Positions 1 to 8,219 of a stretch of DNA of 38,872 nucleotides are shown piece after piece; position 1 is the first letter of the stretch, and each line of letters opens with the position of its first letter. The notes under the pieces were generated by a model. It did not search any database and had not been told where the DNA came from. It saw only the letters and a program-made list of their open reading frames with translations. Origin of the DNA: Candidatus Nanopelagicales bacterium (GTDB lineage Bacteria; Actinomycetota; Actinomycetes; S36-B12; UBA5976); assembly GCA_023257525.1 (NCBI GenBank), contig JALRCB010000001.1, positions 1 through 38,872 of the forward strand, given 5' to 3'. A program made the translations under genes and the position numbers.

Positions 1-246
1 TAGGGCTTCGACATCATCTCGACCGCGGATTTGTCCACTCGACATCCCAGTGGCAACGCCGCCAGACATGGAAACGAATGCGGAAATAGACAGGGTTTGA
101 TCAATCGAGTCGCCATTGGTTGTTAACGCAGAATTAGCCCACCGTAAGTTGTTGGTTGCGCTGTTTCCACCTATTACTACGCCACCATCTTTACCAAGTA
201 ATTCCAATGCAACTTCAACGGCATCCGGTAATGAAATCTCGCTCAT
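1..246 (-). CDS. pmbA: TldE/PmbA-family protein, N-terminal part (cut by window edge)
   Basis: Reading in from position 246 on the minus strand gives an open frame of 82 codons that runs off the window start. It begins MSEISLPDAVEVALELLG and contains the segment NLRWANSALTTNG, which is typical of the N-terminal domain of the TldD/TldE(PmbA) family. The ATG overlaps the TGA stop of tldD (ATGA), so the two are translated as a coupled pair. In characterised systems TldD and TldE form a heterodimeric zinc protease that processes peptides and some modified-peptide precursors. TldE is the subunit without the zinc site. The assignment rests on the N-terminus and the tldD neighbour only. Confidence 0.85.
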   Translation of the reverse strand, partial: MSEISLPDAVEVALELLGKDGGVVIGGNSATNNLRWANSALTTNGDSIDQTLSISAFVSMSGGVATGMSSGQIRGRDDVEAL

Positions 247-1733
247 TTCGCACTCTCATCTCGAGTATTCAGAACGTTGATTTTGGTAAATGTGGCTGAT
301 GGACAACCGTGACTTACCGGAGCAACCTGACCAGGTTGACCTTTGCCGCAATTGAGGGCACCACCTAGTAGATATGTACTTGATCCGCCTAGCTGTCTCA
401 ACGAAGCCCAAAAGTCTGGTGTCTTAGATTGGTAAGCCACATCTTTAAGTTGACCAACAATCTCACCGTTCTTGATTTCGTGGAACCTCTGTCCAGTGAA
501 CTGAAAATTGAAGCGCTGCATATCTATTGACCAAGACTTGTCGCCAACAATGTAGATTCCTGACTCGACGTTTGAAATCAAATCTTTAGTAGTCAGATCC
601 TCAGCTCCAGGTTGAAGTGAAACGTTAGGCATTCTTTGGATTGGTGAGTGCAGCGCAGAATCGGCAAATGCACACCCGTTGGATCGGTCCATCTTGATCT
701 TGCTAGCGATTGAGCGATCCGTTTGATACCCGACCAAGATTCCGTCCTTGATCAAATCCCATTTTTGGGCTGCCACGCCTTCGTCGTCATAGCCGACGGT
801 TGAAAGTCCATGGTCTGAAGTGCGGTCCCCAGTTACATTCATGATGGGGGAGCCATACTTGAAACTGCCCAACTTATCGATAGTTGCAAACGACGTTCCA
901 GCGTAGTTTGCTTCGTAACCTAAAGCTCGATCCAGTTCTGTGGCATGACCTATGGACTCGTGAATAGTCAGCCAAAGATTAGTTGGATCGATCACGAGAT
1001 CCCAAGCACCTGGTGTAACCGAAGGCGATTTAACTTTTTCATCCAAGTACTCCGGAATCCGCGCTATTTCAGATTCCCAGTCCCAGCCAGTGCCAGTTAG
1101 GTACTCCCACCCGCGTCCAGCTGGCGGAGCACACGTGCGCATGTCCTCGAAACCAGAGTCACTTACATGTATCGCAGTTAAGGCCGCAGAGATTCGATCA
1201 CGCTGTTGCGAAATCTCGTTACCAAGCAAATCTGAATAGAAAGTTTGGTCGCGACCCATTCCAATGTTGCTTTCTATGTGACTCACTATGGATGAGCCAG
1301 AGATTTTGTGATTCCAGTTCTGCAAAAACTCGATGATTTCAGAATCAGTTTTTTCGAAGGCATCTATTTCGATTGGCAGAGTCCAAGACTGCTTTCCGTG
1401 AATTGGTTCATTTGCCAGTATTACTTCGTCAGCTGCCACTTGAGCACTGATCTTGGCCACTTGGATAGCTCTTAACGCTGTGTTAACCGCACTTTCAATG
1501 GTGAGTTCGGTGGTAGCCGCGAAACCCCAGGCACCCGAATGAACTACCCGAACACTAAGCGCAACGTTGGATTCCGAACCAATGTTCTCTACCTCACCGT
1601 CGCGCAGCGAAACTCCGCGCATGTCGTGTTTTGCAAGTCGAAACTGGGCGACAGTTGCTCCATTAATTGCGGCCGCCTCAAGAGCTGCCGAGGAAAGCAA
1701 CTCAGGTGTTGGTGTATTCGGAATTTGTATCAT
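243..1733 (-). CDS. tldD: TldD-family zinc metalloprotease
   Basis: A 496-residue protein, normal length for TldD. The zinc-binding HExxxH motif is visible as HESIGH at residues 258-263, and the C-terminal region has the Cys-rich NCGKGQPGQ...SHGCP segment where the third zinc ligand of TldD lies. Family knowledge: TldD with TldE forms a cytoplasmic protease that cleaves unfolded peptides and processes leader peptides such as that of microcin B17. Its stop overlaps the start of the TldE gene, so both subunits come from one transcript. No natural-product cluster is nearby, so a housekeeping peptide-turnover role is the simpler inference. The ATG at 1733 has neither a clear Shine-Dalgarno sequence nor a well-placed -10. 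Confidence 0.93.
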   Translation of the reverse strand: MIQIPNTPTPELLSSAALEAAAINGATVAQFRLAKHDMRGVSLRDGEVENIGSESNVALSVRVVHSGAWGFAATTELTIESAVNTALRAIQVAKISAQVAADEVILANEPIHGKQSWTLPIEIDAFEKTDSEIIEFLQNWNHKISGSSIVSHIESNIGMGRDQTFYSDLLGNEISQQRDRISAALTAIHVSDSGFEDMRTCAPPAGRGWEYLTGTGWDWESEIARIPEYLDEKVKSPSVTPGAWDLVIDPTNLWLTIHESIGHATELDRALGYEANYAGTSFATIDKLGSFKYGSPIMNVTGDRTSDHGLSTVGYDDEGVAAQKWDLIKDGILVGYQTDRSIASKIKMDRSNGCAFADSALHSPIQRMPNVSLQPGAEDLTTKDLISNVESGIYIVGDKSWSIDMQRFNFQFTGQRFHEIKNGEIVGQLKDVAYQSKTPDFWASLRQLGGSSTYLLGGALNCGKGQPGQVAPVSHGCPSATFTKINVLNTRDESAK

Positions 1734-1788
1734 TTACGCTTACTTTCTAGGTTCCTTAACCCTAGCCATAGATTATGGGCCTAGGCGG

Positions 1789-1794
1789 TAGCCT
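1789..1794 (+). promoter_or_regulatory. -10 element for leaderless fabG
   Basis: TAGCCT matches TANNNT and sits exactly at -12 to -7 from the fabG ATG, which places the transcription start on the A of the ATG. There is no convincing Shine-Dalgarno sequence at normal spacing. Confidence 0.5.
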
Positions 1795-1800
1795 TTATAC

Positions 1801-2505
1801 ATGTCAAGAGTTGTGTTGGTAACAGGTGGAAACCGCGGAATTGGACTTTCCATTGCTCGAAAATTCGAAGCTTTGGGCGATGTAGTTGTTGTGACTAGTC
1901 GCAGTGGCGATCCAATCACTGGACTTAATGTCGTGCAATGCGACGTTACTAGTACTGAGAGCGTAGATGCTGCCTTCGCCAAAATCGAAGAAGATTTCGG
2001 GCCGGTTGAAGTAGCCGTTGCCAACGCGGGAATTACCAAGGACAAGTTGCTGGTCCGCATGGCTGATGAAGACATCGATGACGTTCTCAACACCAACCTG
2101 TTTGGCGCTATTAGAGTGGCTCGTCGCGCTACTCGGTCAATGACTCAAGCAAGATCGGGACGAATAATTTTTGTATCTAGCGTGGTTGCCCTCATGGGAT
2201 CGGCCGGACAAGTTAACTATGCAGCATCTAAATCTGGTTTAGTAGGTGCCGCTCGCTCGCTGGCACGTGAAATCGGATCTCGTGGTGTCACCATCAACGT
2301 GGTGGCTCCTGGATTTATCGACACTGATATGACAGCAGTGCTATCAGAGGAACGCAAAACTCAGATTGTTGGCAACATCCCACTTGGACGATATGGCACC
2401 TCTGCCGAGGTTGCCGATGCGGTTGCCTTCCTGGCATCTCCGGAAGCAACATACATTACGGGCTCAGTCATTCCCGTTGATGGCGGCTTAGGTATGGGAC
2501 ACTAG
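1801..2505 (+). CDS. fabG: 3-oxoacyl-ACP reductase FabG
   Basis: A 234-residue short-chain dehydrogenase/reductase. The Rossmann motif TGGNRGIG is at residues 8-15, NAG at 75-77, and the catalytic Ser (126/127), Tyr140 and Lys144 (YxxxK) are all present. The C-terminus ends in GGLGMGH, as in actinobacterial FabG. It performs the NADPH-dependent reduction of 3-oxoacyl-ACP in the elongation cycle of fatty-acid synthase II. The next gene, 6 bp downstream, is the InhA-like enoyl reductase. A fabG-inhA pair is the standard actinobacterial arrangement, and it separates this gene from generic SDR enzymes. It is probably expressed from a leaderless transcript. Confidence 0.93.
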   Translation: MSRVVLVTGGNRGIGLSIARKFEALGDVVVVTSRSGDPITGLNVVQCDVTSTESVDAAFAKIEEDFGPVEVAVANAGITKDKLLVRMADEDIDDVLNTNLFGAIRVARRATRSMTQARSGRIIFVSSVVALMGSAGQVNYAASKSGLVGAARSLAREIGSRGVTINVVAPGFIDTDMTAVLSEERKTQIVGNIPLGRYGTSAEVADAVAFLASPEATYITGSVIPVDGGLGMGH

Positions 2506-2511
2506 AGCACT

Positions 2512-3285
2512 ATGGGAATCCTTGAAGGCAAGAACTTATTGATCACTGGCGTCCTAACGGATTCATCAATCGCATTTCACGTTGCCCGATTGGCGCAAGA
2601 GCAAGGCGCGACTGTCGTCTTAACATCTTTTGGCCGAGCAGCAGGTTTAACCAAAAGAATTGCTGGTCGATTGCCTAACGAAGCACCTATCGTGCAGCTT
2701 GATGTCACCAACAAAGAGGATCTGGCTAACCTGGCTGGGGCAGTTTCTGAACACGTTCCTTACTTAGACGGAGTATTGCACTCAATCGCATTTGCCCCAG
2801 AGGCAGCCCTTGGCGGTAACTTCCTAAACACTGAATGGGATGACGTAAAGGTTGCAGTCGAAATTTCCGCTTTCTCTTTGAAGTCACTAGGCATGGCAAC
2901 GCTTCCGCTTATGCAAGAACGCGGTGGCCAGCTACTTGGTCTGGATTTTGATGCAACCGTTACATGGCCGTTCTATGACTGGATGGGTGTATCGAAGGCA
3001 GCCCTTGAATCAACTTGCCGCTACTTGGCTCGTGATCTGGGACCAAAGAATGTTCGAGTTAACTTAATTGCAGCTGGTCCGTTGTACACAACAGCAGCTA
3101 AGGGAATTCCTGGCTTTGATGAGTTTGGTCCGATGTGGCAACGCCGCGCACCTATCGGGTGGGATACTTCTGATCCAGTTCCGACAGCTAAAGCTTGTGT
3201 CGCAATGTTTTCAGATTGGTTCCCAGCTACAACAGGCGAGATTATTCACGTAGATGGCGGAGTCCACAGTCAAGGTGGACCATAA
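2512..3285 (+). CDS. inhA: NADH-dependent enoyl-ACP reductase (InhA/FabI type)
   Basis: A 257-residue protein starting MGILEGKNLLITGVLTDSSI. The TDSSIAF segment near residue 20 and the Tyr155-x6-Lys162 pair (YDWMGVSK) are the hallmarks of the FabI/InhA enoyl reductases, whose Tyr-Lys spacing differs from the YxxxK of ordinary SDRs. It reduces the enoyl-ACP double bond in the last step of each fatty-acid elongation cycle. This family is the target of isoniazid adducts and triclosan. It follows fabG with a 6-bp gap, so it is co-transcribed with it. Its end lies only 4 bp from the convergent stop of the next gene, with no room for a terminator. Confidence 0.93.
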   Translation: MGILEGKNLLITGVLTDSSIAFHVARLAQEQGATVVLTSFGRAAGLTKRIAGRLPNEAPIVQLDVTNKEDLANLAGAVSEHVPYLDGVLHSIAFAPEAALGGNFLNTEWDDVKVAVEISAFSLKSLGMATLPLMQERGGQLLGLDFDATVTWPFYDWMGVSKAALESTCRYLARDLGPKNVRVNLIAAGPLYTTAAKGIPGFDEFGPMWQRRAPIGWDTSDPVPTAKACVAMFSDWFPATTGEIIHVDGGVHSQGGP

Positions 3286-3289
3286 TTCT

Positions 3290-3988
3290 CTAGGTCGTTA
3301 CAACTGATTGCAAAACCGTTCTAGCTACAGTAATCAATTGTTCCAGAGTTTGTAATCTACGTCGATCAGTACTTGGACTATGCAAAGCACTTGTATTTGC
3401 AATTGCTCCTTGCGCGATAATTATGATCCGAGCGGCAAGTTCAAGTGCTTCTGTACTCCGCTTTGAAATATGTGGCGGTATGTGGAGGGTTCGAAATGAT
3501 TCGAGCGCAGCAAGAATTTTAGTTTCATCACCGACTAAGTCACTAGCCGCCAGCTGATTTGCAGATTCCGAAATTTGCTCCTTGAGGCTACGTCGAGCTT
3601 GGCTCAAGTCGTAGTGCAAAACATTGTTGGTCTCGGTCACGAGTTTCCACACATCATTAGAGTCCCGGCACAAAACCTGGGTTCGGTTGATTGCTACCAC
3701 ACCTGAATCCAGCGAGATAGTGGCGAGAACCCCAACTGGAACTCCTGCCGGATCACCGGGAACCGGGAGACCAACAGCTACTGGCTCTGCGGCTGACGCT
3801 ACAGTTCGCACTAAATCAAGCCAAGAGGAATCGATTCCAACGGAGTTACTGACCATTTGGACATCGACTTGCTCTGTTATCGCCTCTAGAGCATTCGCAG
3901 CATCCGTCTGGGAAACCGATCCAATTTGCGCCGCATTCAACCAAAGCCCAAGCAGCACGGCTGGCGGGAACGCGTGCTCAGGTGACAT
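3290..3988 (-). CDS. Conserved actinobacterial protein of unknown function
   Basis: A 232-residue protein with no catalytic motif that I recognise. The layout resembles a conserved hypothetical family of actinobacteria: an N-terminal segment (PPAVLLGLWLNAA), a central AVGLPVPGDPAGVP stretch around residues 93-106, and a long, probably helical C-terminal half. There is no signal peptide or membrane span. A Shine-Dalgarno AAGGAA lies at good spacing before the ATG at 3988. It is transcribed divergently from the ABC ATPase gene and converges on inhA. A coding gene is supported by codon-like structure and start context. Its function cannot be stated. Confidence 0.8.
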   Translation of the reverse strand: MSPEHAFPPAVLLGLWLNAAQIGSVSQTDAANALEAITEQVDVQMVSNSVGIDSSWLDLVRTVASAAEPVAVGLPVPGDPAGVPVGVLATISLDSGVVAINRTQVLCRDSNDVWKLVTETNNVLHYDLSQARRSLKEQISESANQLAASDLVGDETKILAALESFRTLHIPPHISKRSTEALELAARIIIIAQGAIANTSALHSPSTDRRRLQTLEQLITVARTVLQSVVTT

Positions 3989-4056
3989 CTGGATTCCTTA
4001 CCGTTGTGTGGCTGACAGGTTTAAGGGTTACTCATCTTTAACTTTTGCTCTAGAGG

Positions 4057-4062
4057 TAGATT
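4057..4062 (+). promoter_or_regulatory. -10 element for leaderless ABC ATPase gene
   Basis: TAGATT (TANNNT) lies exactly at -12 to -7 from the GTG start at 4069. No Shine-Dalgarno sequence precedes the start. Confidence 0.5.
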
Positions 4063-4068
4063 ACTCGT

Positions 4069-4881
4069 GTGCTAGAGATTCTGGACTTACAAGACGTCAC
4101 AGTCCGACGTGGATCAACAGAGATCCTAAGTCATGTCACCTGGCAAGTTACACCCGGTGAGCGCTGGGTTGTTATGGGATCAAACGGTGCAGGTAAAACT
4201 TCCTTAATGCAGATTTGCTCTGGATTCATGCATCCAACAACAGGTGCTGCAAAAGTTCTGGGTTATGAATTAGGTCGAACTGATGTCCGAGAACTAAGAA
4301 CACTTGTTGGAATATCCAGTGCCGCAGTTGTTGCGCTTCTGCCGCCACAGGAAACTGTGCTCGACAGCATTCTTACATCCGCGTACGGAATCTCCGGTCG
4401 CTGGCGAGAGCGATATGAACAAGTAGATCGCGATCGCGCGCATGCATTAATGGCAGATTGGGGATTGACAAACTTTGCAAGCAGAAGAATTGGGAATTTG
4501 TCCGAAGGTGAGCGAAAACGAGTTCAGATCGCAAGAGCTTTGATGTGTGATCCGGAACTCTTAATTCTGGATGAACCAGCTGCTGGTCTTGATGTAGGCG
4601 GACGAGAGGATTTAGTTTCGCGACTTGCGCAATTGGCCGGGGATGAAAATTCTCCAAGTTTGGTTTTAGTCACTCACCACGTTGAAGAGATTCCACCCAA
4701 TTTCACGCATGCCTTGTTGCTAAAGTCTGGCCAAGTTTCGGCCCGAGGCTTAATTTCTGATGTCGTAACTAGCTCTCTGATGTCAGAGGCTTTTGGAATT
4801 GCACTAGATGTTGAATACGGGGACCAAAGATGGCACGCCCAAGGCAAGCAGCCGAGTCGTGGGCGCAGAGCCAAGGGGTAA
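4069..4881 (+). CDS. ABC transporter ATP-binding protein
   Basis: A 270-residue ATPase subunit with a complete nucleotide-binding domain: Walker A GSNGAGKT at 37-44, signature LSEGE at 144-148, Walker B LLILDEP at about 164-170 with AAGLD following, and switch histidines in VTHH at 201-204. There is one ATPase domain and no membrane spans. No permease or binding-protein gene adjoins it, so the partner and substrate are unknown, and it may serve a non-transport role. The start is GTG, and the -10 hexamer at 4057 suggests a leaderless mRNA. The next gene begins 46 bp downstream. Confidence 0.88.
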   Translation: MLEILDLQDVTVRRGSTEILSHVTWQVTPGERWVVMGSNGAGKTSLMQICSGFMHPTTGAAKVLGYELGRTDVRELRTLVGISSAAVVALLPPQETVLDSILTSAYGISGRWRERYEQVDRDRAHALMADWGLTNFASRRIGNLSEGERKRVQIARALMCDPELLILDEPAAGLDVGGREDLVSRLAQLAGDENSPSLVLVTHHVEEIPPNFTHALLLKSGQVSARGLISDVVTSSLMSEAFGIALDVEYGDQRWHAQGKQPSRGRRAKG

Positions 4882-4915
4882 TTCGAATAACTGGGCATTA
4901 AGGCACGAGCATTGA

Positions 4916-4921
4916 CATAAT
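4916..4921 (+). promoter_or_regulatory. -10 element for leaderless DUF4916 gene
   Basis: CATAAT, one base from TATAAT, lies exactly at -12 to -7 from the GTG start at 4928. Confidence 0.45.
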
Positions 4922-4927
4922 GAAGAC

Positions 4928-5464
4928 GTGACTGACCTTACCGATGTGCAATCTGCTTGGTTAACCGCAGAGGACCTCGAGCAAATTCGCGAGCGTTTGC
5001 CAATTGTTTATGTGGATGCCATCCCTGTACGTGTTGACGATGCTGGTCGAGTTACGAAAATCGGATTGTTGTTACGTGGCCGCCCAGACGGTTCAATAAG
5101 CAGAGCCGTCATTTCTGGCCGAGTCTTATACGGTGAGCGAATTCGAGATGCACTATTACGTCACATCGAAAAGGATCTTGGTGGGGTAGCACTGCCACAG
5201 ATTCCAACTAATCCAGCACCATTCACAGTTGCTGAGTACTTTCCTGATCCAGATGTATCTGGGTTCCATGATCCACGTCAACATGCAGTCTCATTGGTCT
5301 ATGTAGTACCCGTTAAAGGTGACTGTGCCCCAAGTCAGGATGCGCTGGATTTAGTTTGGCTCACACCTGCTGAAGCAATTTCCCAGAACGTGCGCGCCGA
5401 GATGACCGGTGGTCAAGACTTATTAGTTCAACTAGCTCTGGCTCACGCCGGCGCACTTTCTTAA
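4928..5464 (+). CDS. DUF4916 protein with a degenerate Nudix box
   Basis: A 178-residue protein of the DUF4916 type, which has the Nudix hydrolase fold. The Nudix box expected as Gx5Ex7REUxEExGU appears at residues 64-85 as G64, E70, R78 and G85, but three metal-site glutamates are changed to His79, Lys82 and Asp83. Classical Nudix pyrophosphatase activity is therefore doubtful, and a binding or altered catalytic role is possible. The next gene, 15 bp downstream, is a Nudix protein with an intact box. The start is GTG with a CATAAT hexamer at the leaderless position. Confidence 0.78.
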   Translation: MTDLTDVQSAWLTAEDLEQIRERLPIVYVDAIPVRVDDAGRVTKIGLLLRGRPDGSISRAVISGRVLYGERIRDALLRHIEKDLGGVALPQIPTNPAPFTVAEYFPDPDVSGFHDPRQHAVSLVYVVPVKGDCAPSQDALDLVWLTPAEAISQNVRAEMTGGQDLLVQLALAHAGALS

Positions 5465-5479
5465 GGATTTAAGTTTTAC

Positions 5480-5953
5480 ATGGCGGAACGTGATGGTGAC
5501 GGCTGGGTTGATTGCCAGTGCGGCTCCCGACACTGGGGTAAGTTTGGCGCTGCTGGTGTTGTACTTATGAATCCAGAAACCCGTTCAATCTTGATGCAAC
5601 TTCGTGCGGAATGGACACATGGCGGGCGAGTGTGGGGAATTCCTGGCGGCGCCCGAGACTCACATGAAACTCCAATCGAATCTGCGCTTAGGGAAATGTC
5701 AGAAGAGCTGGCGATCCACCCTGATTTAGTTGAGGTTGTGCACGACAATATTTGGGCAGATCACGATGACTGGAGCTATCACACCGTAATTGCGATCACT
5801 TCCCGCGACATTTCATTTCAAGTTAATGAAGAAGCCGAACTAGCTGAGTGGATTGAGTTTTCTAAAGTATCCGAACTTGATTTGCATCCAGGCTTTGCTT
5901 CTAATTGGAATGACATTTTGCACGCTATCGAAGGTGTTCTCGCAAAGTCTTAG
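5480..5953 (+). CDS. Nudix hydrolase
   Basis: A 157-residue protein with an intact Nudix box: GG followed by ARDSH, E, seven residues, then REMSEEL, matching Gx5Ex7REUxEE. Members of this family hydrolyse nucleoside diphosphates linked to another moiety and need Mg2+. Cys-x-Cys and a following His near the N-terminus (DCQCGSRHWG) resemble the start of other actinobacterial Nudix proteins. The substrate cannot be read from sequence. It lies 15 bp after the degenerate Nudix gene and overlaps the end of the convergent trmB by 4 bp. Confidence 0.88.
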   Translation: MAERDGDGWVDCQCGSRHWGKFGAAGVVLMNPETRSILMQLRAEWTHGGRVWGIPGGARDSHETPIESALREMSEELAIHPDLVEVVHDNIWADHDDWSYHTVIAITSRDISFQVNEEAELAEWIEFSKVSELDLHPGFASNWNDILHAIEGVLAKS

Positions 5954-6633
5954 CTCTTGTAGCCACTTAGTTGCGAAATCTTATGACCTAGTCGCACAGC
6001 TCGCTGATGATAAGTAGTCATAGGAACATCCCAATCACCTTCAACAACTTGATACTTATGAGCTGTGATAGCTGCTGAAGCAGATTCGAAATATGATTCA
6101 TCATCTGTGACAAAAACTAGTCGACCACCAGGCTTGAGCAACGCAAAAACTTGGTCCAAAAATAGTTGGCTAATTAGACGACGTTTATGGTGTCTAGCTT
6201 TCGGCCATGGATCTGGAAACAGAACATGCACTTCAGTTATCGATTCAGATTTCAACCAATCCGTGAAAACATCAATGCCGTCACCATGATGTGTTCGAAG
6301 GTTGGTCAATTCTTGTTCTGTGGCCGTTTCAGCGATTGCTAGTAATCCGACAGTATGCACATCAATGGCTAGCACACCAACATCTGGTGAAGAAGCCGCC
6401 AGGGACAGCGCATGAAGGCCCATTCCGGAACCAAAGTCCACAATTACCATTTCTCGATTGAAAACTTTAGCTAGATCGATTGGGCGTTCTAGACCAGAAA
6501 TCTCAAAATTTGGTAGCAGTTCTCGCAGGGTTCGTTCCCGACTTGCCGACATCCGTCCGTGCCGGGCATGAAATGTCCGAATGTGAGGGTGTTCCGAAAC
6601 CGTGCCAGGTTGCGGATAGATTGGAGACTGCAC
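5950..6633 (-). CDS. trmB: tRNA (guanine-N7)-methyltransferase TrmB
   Basis: A 227-residue class I SAM methyltransferase. The SAM motif VDFGSGMGLHALSLA is followed by FPDPWPKARHHKRR, the family-defining segment of TrmB, which methylates G46 in the tRNA variable loop. The N-terminal RTFHARHGRMSASRERTL is typical of actinobacterial TrmB. The start is GTG at 6633, and a TACTCT hexamer lies one base off the ideal leaderless position. It is divergent from dapA with a 41-bp gap and overlaps the Nudix gene at its 3' end by 4 bp. Confidence 0.94.
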   Translation of the reverse strand: MQSPIYPQPGTVSEHPHIRTFHARHGRMSASRERTLRELLPNFEISGLERPIDLAKVFNREMVIVDFGSGMGLHALSLAASSPDVGVLAIDVHTVGLLAIAETATEQELTNLRTHHGDGIDVFTDWLKSESITEVHVLFPDPWPKARHHKRRLISQLFLDQVFALLKPGGRLVFVTDDESYFESASAAITAHKYQVVEGDWDVPMTTYHQRAVRLGHKISQLSGYKS

Positions 6634-6674
6634 AATTCAGAGTACAAGGTTAAGAGTTTAAACAAGGAGAGACC

Positions 6675-7550
6675 ATGGATCTCAGCGGCGTTCACGTTCC
6701 GTTAGTTACACCTTTTGATAGCAATGGAGTAGTTGATACCAAATCAATCGCGCACATCGCAGAAGTGATGATTGCCAATGGCATTTCCGGAATCGTTGCC
6801 GCTGGTACGACAGGCGAGGCCTACGCTTTGAACTTTGAAGAGCGACAAACTGTTATTGACACCATCGTCAAGCAGGTACATGGTCGAGTTCCAGTCTTGG
6901 CGGGTGTTGGCGGCATGTCAACAAAGGAAGCCATCAAGCAGGCCCAACTCGCGCTAGAACTAAAGTGCGACGGCCTGATGGTTGCGGCTCCGGCATACGT
7001 TTTACCAACTCCAACTGAACTTGCAAACCATGTGACAGTTGTAGTTGCGGCAGCAAAGTTACCTACTGTGCTTTATGACTACCCAGCTCGCACTGGCGTT
7101 CCGTTTGATCAGGAAACCCTAGATCTACTTGCAGATAATCCTCTTGTAATTGGAATTAAGGAAGCATCCGGAGATCTAGATCGAATTCCTATGCTAAACC
7201 AGCGTTATTCAGGCAGAATCGAAATTGTTTGTGGCGCTGATGCAGATAGCCCATCATTCTTTAATGCTGGTGCAACAAGCTGGATTGGTGGCATGGCAAA
7301 TGCGCTACCCAAGGCTCACTTTGGAATTCTTGATCCGGCAACTAGAGCGCAGGCTCATGCTGCAGTCCTTCCATTGCTTGAGCACATTGAATCGGGCAGA
7401 TACATAGCTAAGACAAAAGCTCTAATGGGGCTTCTTGGGGTGCCGTGCTCGTCAACGCGTGGACCACTGGCAGAACTAGAACCAGCTGGCGTCGAAACAT
7501 TGCGCACCCTCGTGGCGCAAGCAGGTGAATGGGTTCCAAGCCTGGTTTAA
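6675..7550 (+). CDS. dapA: 4-hydroxy-tetrahydrodipicolinate synthase
   Basis: A 291-residue TIM-barrel aldolase. GTTGE is at 44-48, the catalytic Tyr134 and carboxylate-binding Arg139 lie in LYDYPART, and the Schiff-base lysine is Lys162 in GIKEASGDL. It condenses pyruvate with aspartate semialdehyde at the entry to the lysine/diaminopimelate branch, feeding peptidoglycan. A clear Shine-Dalgarno AAGGAGAG precedes the ATG. It is followed after 3 bp by ung, so the two are co-transcribed. Other members of the superfamily share the same fold, but length and motifs fit DapA best. Confidence 0.93.
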   Translation: MDLSGVHVPLVTPFDSNGVVDTKSIAHIAEVMIANGISGIVAAGTTGEAYALNFEERQTVIDTIVKQVHGRVPVLAGVGGMSTKEAIKQAQLALELKCDGLMVAAPAYVLPTPTELANHVTVVVAAAKLPTVLYDYPARTGVPFDQETLDLLADNPLVIGIKEASGDLDRIPMLNQRYSGRIEIVCGADADSPSFFNAGATSWIGGMANALPKAHFGILDPATRAQAHAAVLPLLEHIESGRYIAKTKALMGLLGVPCSSTRGPLAELEPAGVETLRTLVAQAGEWVPSLV

Positions 7551-7553
7551 CTT

Positions 7554-8219
7554 ATGGCTGCAACCTTGTGGAGTTCTATCCCAGCTTCGTGGCAGGGTTG
7601 TCTCGCGAGTTGTCGGTCAAGTATTGATCAAATCGACGTGCAGTTAATGCAGTGCGTTAAAGATTCGATCGAAGTTGTGCCGAGTTTCGAAAACATTTTC
7701 GCTGCTCTGAAAATCTCTCCAGTTGATGTATCAGTAGTTGTCATTGGTCAGGATCCATACCCAACACCTAGTCACGCAATTGGTCTAGCATTCGCGGTAC
7801 CTAGCCAAACAAAACCACTGCCTGGCTCCTTGCGAAACATCTTCAAAGAAGTTGCAGCAGACACCGGATCGACCTCAACGGCTGACGCGTCATTAGGAGC
7901 TTGGGTGGAGCAGGGCGTTCTATTGCTAAACACTTCACTGACCACTGAGTCTGGAATCCGGGCTGCACATTCAAGCTGGCCTTGGGAAACAGTTATTCGC
8001 GCCATGATCGCACATGTTGTTGAGGTAAATCCGCTGGTAGTAGGTCTGCTCTTTGGCAATCACGCAAAAAAGTTTGGTGAGCTGTTTGATCCGAACTCGA
8101 TCGTAAGTTCAGCGCATCCAAGTCCATTGAGTGCCAGCCGAGGTTTTCTAGGTTCTAAACCATTCACTCAAGTAAATGAGATCTTGATGAGAAATGGTAA
8201 GTCGGTGATTGTCTGGTGA
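7554..8219 (+). CDS. ung: Uracil-DNA glycosylase
   Basis: A 221-residue family-1 uracil-DNA glycosylase. The water-activating motif GQDPYP is at residues 65-70 (Asp67), the uracil-binding Asn lies in LLLNTSLT at about 126, and the DNA-intercalating loop HPSPLS starts at His188. It removes uracil from DNA at the start of base-excision repair. It begins 3 bp after dapA, and its stop overlaps the GTG start of the following lipoprotein gene (GTGA), indicating translational coupling. Confidence 0.94.
   Translation: MAATLWSSIPASWQGCLASCRSSIDQIDVQLMQCVKDSIEVVPSFENIFAALKISPVDVSVVVIGQDPYPTPSHAIGLAFAVPSQTKPLPGSLRNIFKEVAADTGSTSTADASLGAWVEQGVLLLNTSLTTESGIRAAHSSWPWETVIRAMIAHVVEVNPLVVGLLFGNHAKKFGELFDPNSIVSSAHPSPLSASRGFLGSKPFTQVNEILMRNGKSVIVW

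Noticed and set aside
3624..4160. Plus-strand open frame of 178 codons over the conserved unknown gene
   Set aside because: It is antisense to the better-supported minus-strand gene, which has a Shine-Dalgarno sequence and family-like segments, and its end overlaps the ABC ATPase.
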